Source: Zea mays (Eukaryota; Streptophyta; Magnoliopsida; Poales; Poaceae). From it: a DNA stretch of 64,000 bases. The position numbers were made by a program, and so were the translations under genes. Shown here piece after piece: positions 59,394 through 64,000 of this stretch; position 1 is the stretch's first letter, and each line of letters opens with the position of its first letter. The notes beneath the pieces were generated by a model. That model made no database searches and was not told where the DNA came from. It saw only the letters and a program-made list of their open reading frames with translations. The DNA is taken from positions 200,462,566-200,526,565 of the forward strand of contig NC_050096.1 of the NCBI RefSeq assembly GCF_902167145.1, given 5' to 3'.

Positions 59394-60366
59394 TCGTGGC
59401 TCTGCGCCTCTGCCTCCCATCAGTGTTTTTTCTTTCTTGTTTGGTTGACCTTTGCACTGCTGTCAAAAATTTGGCTGACCTGTCTGGAGTTTGGACCCCA
59501 GTTAATTATTTTATATATAGAGTATGTAACAGTACGTTATTCTTATTCACTTGGTTTTCAATGTTCATCGTGTGCCAAAGTTCACTATATATAAAACCCA
59601 ATAAAAAATAAGACATTCTATATGCACTAGAGTCCAGAGACCAGAGTCCAACGTTACGCGCGCAAGACCTCTTAACTCGCCCAAGGAAAGAGGCAAAGAG
59701 CTGGTTGTGATGAGCTTATTTGGCCAATAAGATACCACATGCATGGGCACGTGTAATCAAATTTTAAGGAACGCAGTTTCATCCTAATTTGATAAATACA
59801 ATGCACTTAGGTTCTCTCCAACAGAGCGTGCAAAGGCTCCTCTACCCTAAATATACGGTCATCTACTCTCTCTAGCAACGTCCTTTAAATAGTACTCTAA
59901 ATTTAAAGAACTCTTCGGATTTTCTATATAAACTGTCCTCTATCTATCAAATATTTTAAACAACTGATTTAGCAAAACTAAAATATTTACATTACATTTG
60001 AGAGTATAAAAAATACGTATGTACAAAAATTTAAAAATATCTCTAATATAGATATTTGCGTATAGAGAGAACATGATTTAGAGAATGTTGTTTGAGAGAA
60101 AGAAGATATACTGGATGAAATATTTTAGAGGAGATTGTAAAGTATGAGTATAAAAGATAGATATAGAGGATGTTGGCGGAGACAAAAAAAAGGTGTTCCT
60201 AGGCAGGAGTAATATATACTTGGCAAATGGAAAAGTGATGTGACGACAAAATACTTTTACAAGCCCACCTACCAACAAAAATGAGGATGTGAAGATACAA
60301 ACATGCTCAATTTAAGCAATACAACTTAGGTCCTAAGAAGTTTATGGTTTACCAGATAAAAATATA
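59394..60366. other. Intergenic with a possible MITE
   Basis: 59400-59600 is the likely 3' untranslated region of the DUF761 gene. 59810-60185 has loosely inverted ends (gttctctccaacag... / tgttggcggagac) and A/T-rich filling with tctaaat motifs, compatible with an old MITE. No gene is seen. Confidence 0.45.
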
Positions 60367-60602
60367 CTTTCTTTATCTCAAATTATAATTCGTTTGACTT
60401 TTTTTTGCCATGATTGACCGGTTTGTCCATTTCAATTTTATTTTTTTTGAAAAAAATGAAAAATTCAAAGCCATATCTAAAGCACATTACATGCTAAACA
60501 ATATTACAACAAAACTAACAGTAATTATGTTTTTTGAATAATATAACCCGATCAAACTTATGATAAAAAAGTCAAACGAATTATAAATTACAATAGAGTA
60601 AG
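60367..60602. mobile_element. Stowaway-like MITE
   Basis: Left ctttctttatctcaaattat...aattcgtttgact and right agtcaaacgaattataaa...gagtaag form inverted ends with TA at both borders, the usual Stowaway pattern. Confidence 0.75.
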
Positions 60603-60699
60603 TATATTGTATATAGCAAAAAAAGTTCTACCAACCCACTTATATGTAACATATAAAAAAAATCACATAAGGCCTTTTAGCTATCAAGAAACAATGATA

Positions 60700-60875
60700 T
60701 TCTCTCCGTCACAATTTATAATCCGTTTAACCTTTTTCGTCAAATTATGTTGGAAAAAAATCAATGGCATACTACATATAATAATTATTATTATGGAAAT
60801 TTTTAAATAAGACGATTTGATCAAACTTAAATTTAAAAAGTTAAACGAATTATAAATTTAACGGCTATAGTAGTA
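60700..60875. mobile_element. Second Stowaway-like MITE
   Basis: Left ttctctccgtcacaatttat...aatccgtttaacc and right aaagttaaacgaattataaat are inverted ends. It is related to the copy 100 bp upstream but separate. Confidence 0.65.
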
Positions 60876-61567
60876 GAAAACAATGGGATGGGTAATACGT
60901 GCGATGGACTCGAGTGAGGCTATTTTACCGTCCTTACAATATAAGTTCATTAAGTTCACGATTAGTGTAAAAGATGTTGCTAAATAATAATATATTTCAT
61001 CATCTTAAAATAAACACACGTTTTATACTTAAATGGATTAAATGCATTTAAATTTGACTAAAAATATACCAATTTCAACAACTTAGTTAACTTATTTTTG
61101 ACTTGTCGAAGCAAGAGATGGACACTTTTTCTAAGACTAAGATATGCCTATTTAAAATTAGTTTGATAACCACATTTTTTCAAAAGATTTCCATTTTTTC
61201 AAGAAAAAATTAAGAAAATGGATAAAACCATGACCCTCTCAACAGTAACCTAAAAACGAACCAAACAACCCATGACAAACTTATAACCACCACTACCTAC
61301 GGACGTGCCACGTCACAAAACAAAAACATTTTGCGAGGTAAACCAAAGTCCAATAATCATCGTCCATTTTTCTCGCTCTCTCGATCACTACTATCATTTG
61401 CCGTCTTCCACCCTCCTTCCATTCCGTTCGGATACACCGTCTCGTTTCTCTCTCCTCCCCTCGCCCGTCTTCCCTCCTGTGCGAGCTCAGCTCACGGTCC
61501 TCCCACCCCCACGAGCGCCTCCGCGGCGAGGAAGAGATAATCAGCAGGCGGAGCGGGGGGCGCGCCG
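60876..61567 (+). promoter_or_regulatory. 5' flank and leader of the RING gene
   Basis: A/T-rich to 61330, then a pyrimidine-rich leader (tctcgctctctcgatc, ccaccctccttccattcc) typical of plant housekeeping-type promoters. No clear TATA box was found. Confidence 0.4.
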
Positions 61568-63651
61568 ATGGATCTGGAGAGGCCGCCGCCGGCGTCGGCG
61601 GCGGAGGCGGCCGGGGCCGCGGCGTGCTCCATCTGCCTGGATCCGGTGCTCGCCTGCGTCGCGGGCCGGTCCGTCGCCAAGCTGCAATGCGGACACGAGT
61701 TCCACCTAGGTCAGATTCCTCGCGGCTACGGGCTTTCGTCATACAGATCTGCTTGTGATGGTTGCTTTGGTCGGTCGGGTAACGTGCGCCACGGGCGCAA
61801 TTTGCCGTAACTGAGGAATTCTGGTGGGGTAGCTTTTCTAGATTTCATAGTGTCAGCGACGTGGTTCAGACTTGAATAACGGAGATGTTTGGGCACATAC
61901 ATGTTGGGATGATGCTGATGGGGTGAGAACTGCACGTGTAAGAGTAAGTAGAGCGGTTCCCTCTATTGATAATCAGAGGCTTTCAAGTAGGCGAGCAGAT
62001 GGAGACGAGTTTATCGTTGACAAGGCACAACTCATCGCCGCGAAAGACAACATGGAAAAAAGTGTTTTTCAAAGTGTCTTAGATTCTGGAGGTTGTTGCG
62101 AATGGAGGAGTTACACCAAGATATCAAAAATGTTTGTCGTGCAATGGAAGTGGTGGCAATGGACATCTTCGCAACATATGGTTGACGACACAATGCTAAA
62201 TTGAGGCTTCTTAGTTTCTTTTTGTTCATGAGAAATTGTGTTATGATGTTTTTACTTTAGTTGGGTTGAGTATGTTGATTGTACTATGAAGCCCAAAGTT
62301 TTAAAATCCCCTCGCTGTGCCCCATCTGCTCCCGGGTTACGTCCTGCACGCCACCCTCTGCCTGGCCCATTGCAGAGTGGGCGGTGACGGCCCGCTAGTG
62401 ATGGGGGCTAGGGTTATGAATTTTCTCGATCAGGACCATGTTTCAGTCTCTTTTTAATATAATACCGGGAGGGCGGTCTTTCCCTCCCCGGCCGATTTTT
62501 TATTATTGGGTCTGCCTTGCCCTTACGTGACTCATTCTTTAGGTGAAAGAAATTGTTTGATGTCTTCAATTGAGCCAAATTGTTATTAGCTGCAAGCATG
62601 TAATATGGTTTTCTTGACATCTTATGGGTATCATATCTCCTCTTTCAGTTGTGTCATTCCATCAAACATTTTATATTTGGTCCTCTCGTAAGGTACCTTT
62701 GCATAAGAATTTAGCGCAGCAGCTTAGTTCCCAGTTATTACTGAGAGAGACTATAAAATTCCTTATTATAAGCCTCGGCTTACAGCTTAGTTTAGCTGCA
62801 ATATCTTCTTTTGCACTCGTCGCCACGGCCCACGGGTAACTTATATTTCCTTATTACGGTTACAGAATTATTGCAATTTCAATCACAAATTCACAATGTA
62901 CTTCACTAGCTTCAGGTTCCTAACAAGTCTATGGAATCTGCAGAGTCATGAATTATCCCAAGCTAATGGTAACAGGGGATGCAGCGTAAATTGAAGCCAT
63001 ATGCATCCTTGATGCAAAAGGCTGGAAAATGTTTTTTCCATTATAAAAAAGAGTAGAGTGGTTCCCGAATAATTGGAGCCACAGGTCCGACAGGCGAATC
63101 CATAAGCTTGAATTTAGCGGTAATTTAGTTTGGTTCATTAGCGGTGGAGTGGCTGGTCTGTTGCCTTGAGGGTTGTGGCGATTTAGATTAATTGTTAGGC
63201 CTATAGCGGTTTTTTTTGCCTAGTGATAACATGAAGGGTTCGAACCTTTGAGGCTTGCTTTTCCAATTCAGGTCACACCTTGTGTTACATCCGGAAATTT
63301 CGGTGAGCACCAAACTTTAGTTCAACGTGAACACCATCAGCACAATTTTGTTTTCGCATAAGCTTCTCACCTATCTCCAAGAATGACTCTGTCCCCTCAC
63401 CCATGTGCGTTTATGTGAATGTTTGCATGAAAAATACATTATGATATCTTAAGCAGATTGCTGAACTAAGCAAAATTTTCTTGCCAGATTGTATTGGGTC
63501 TGCATTCAATGCAAAAGGAGCGATGCAATGCCCTAACTGTCGGAAGATTGAGAAAGGTCGCTGGCTTTATGCAAGTGGACGTCACCCCCCTGCTGATATT
63601 GATATGGGTGGATGGGTGACTAGCGACAACTATGATATCACCTCCGAGCTT
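61568..63651 (+). CDS. RFI2-like RING-H2 E3 ubiquitin ligase, first two exons (gene continues past window)
   Basis: Exon 1 is 61568-61709 and exon 2 is 63488-63651, with a 1,778-nt intron (gtcag...ccag). The junction codon G|AT restores HLDC. The joined product has an Ala-rich start and a C3H2C3 RING: CSIC (about residue 20), CGHEFHLDC, then CPNC. WLYASG and MGGWVTSDNYDITSEL follow. The RING and the block after it resemble Arabidopsis RFI2 (RED AND FAR-RED INSENSITIVE 2), a RING protein of phytochrome and photoperiod signalling. A donor at 63652 (gtaagt) shows that more exons lie beyond the window. The assignment rests on this N-terminal part only. Confidence 0.85.
62280..62520. other. Possible LINE 3'-end remnant in the RING gene intron
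   Basis: The stretch ctctttttaatataataccg followed by a gggagggcgg...ccctccccgg inverted repeat resembles the 3' end of grass L1-type LINEs. There is no coding part and no clear poly(A). The rest of the intron (61710-63487) shows nothing recognisable. Confidence 0.3.
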
Positions 63652-64000
63652 GTAAGTGCACATATTTGAGTAAATAAACATTTATGTCATACAAGTATTA
63701 ACTTACATTTCTGTTGATTCTGCTTCATGAGCAGCTGTTGGCTTACAATGTTTTGGTAGCTTGTTCTCCCTCTTTTCTAGGAGTAGTTTAGCTAGGCAAA
63801 TCGATCTTTGACCGTAAATTTCCCCTAATTATTTCATTGACACTAGTTACAATATCATAAATTCATAATCATCAACAAGTGATTTTGCCTACGAACCTAA
63901 CACTATCTTTGTGGCACATGACTCATGTTATTGGACTAATTGTTGGTCAAAGCATGAACTGGAATGGTCAAACTACACGATGTAAAAATTAAAGAAGGGG

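Noticed and set aside
61872..62204. 110-codon open frame as a gene
   Set aside because: It lies in the intron of the RING gene, has no recognised domain and no supporting context.

Overview
The window reads as nuclear DNA of maize (Zea mays) or a very close relative. It is dominated by maize-type LTR retrotransposons of the Ji/Opie (Sirevirus, Ty1/copia) and cinful/zeon (Ty3/gypsy) groups, which are nested inside one another. It also carries grass MITEs (Tourist, Stowaway), a hAT element, Helitron-like termini carrying plant gene fragments, and three ordinary plant genes with introns or typical plant domains. Family names are from memory; no database was searched.

Layout. 1-864 is the 3' part of a Sirevirus LTR. 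865-7527 is a mosaic with three minus-strand Helitron-like 5' termini (at 1618, 5684 and 7527) and gene fragments: L-gulonolactone oxidase (plus strand), the C-terminal exons of nucleoporin NUP96 (minus), and a POLYCHOME/UVI4-like exon (minus). 7528-9229 is noncoding with one MITE-like inverted repeat. 9230-10449 is a solo LTR with a perfect 5-bp target duplication. 10637-19490 is a complete-ended Sirevirus (element 1, target duplication AAAAG) whose gag is mostly replaced by part of another repeat.

20248-48255 is a nested stack. An older repeat ending in TGTCACACCC is split by Sirevirus element 2 (21195-48249, duplication GTAGC). Element 2 is split in pol by Sirevirus element 3 (26590-44519, CCACC). 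Element 3 carries a non-autonomous hAT in its reverse transcriptase (32676-33526, CTCTCTAA), a zeon-like gypsy element after pol (34808-42275, GTCGC), and a Tourist MITE in its 3' LTR (43002-43328, TAA). Every junction has its duplication, so the order of insertion can be read directly.

The zeon-like element has gag but no pol. On its opposite strand it carries a long gene with its own TATA box, one predicted intron, and a Transposase_28-like N-terminus.

From about 48.3 kb the sequence becomes lower-copy. After old repeat remnants and a decayed copia RT come three probable host genes on the plus strand: an EXO70 exocyst subunit (51679-54041, three exons), a DUF761 protein (58758-59393), and the first two exons of an RFI2-like RING-H2 ubiquitin ligase (61568 to beyond the window end). 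MITEs and LTR fragments lie between them. The three host genes do not form a pathway. No tRNA, rRNA, CRISPR or bacterial-type features were seen.
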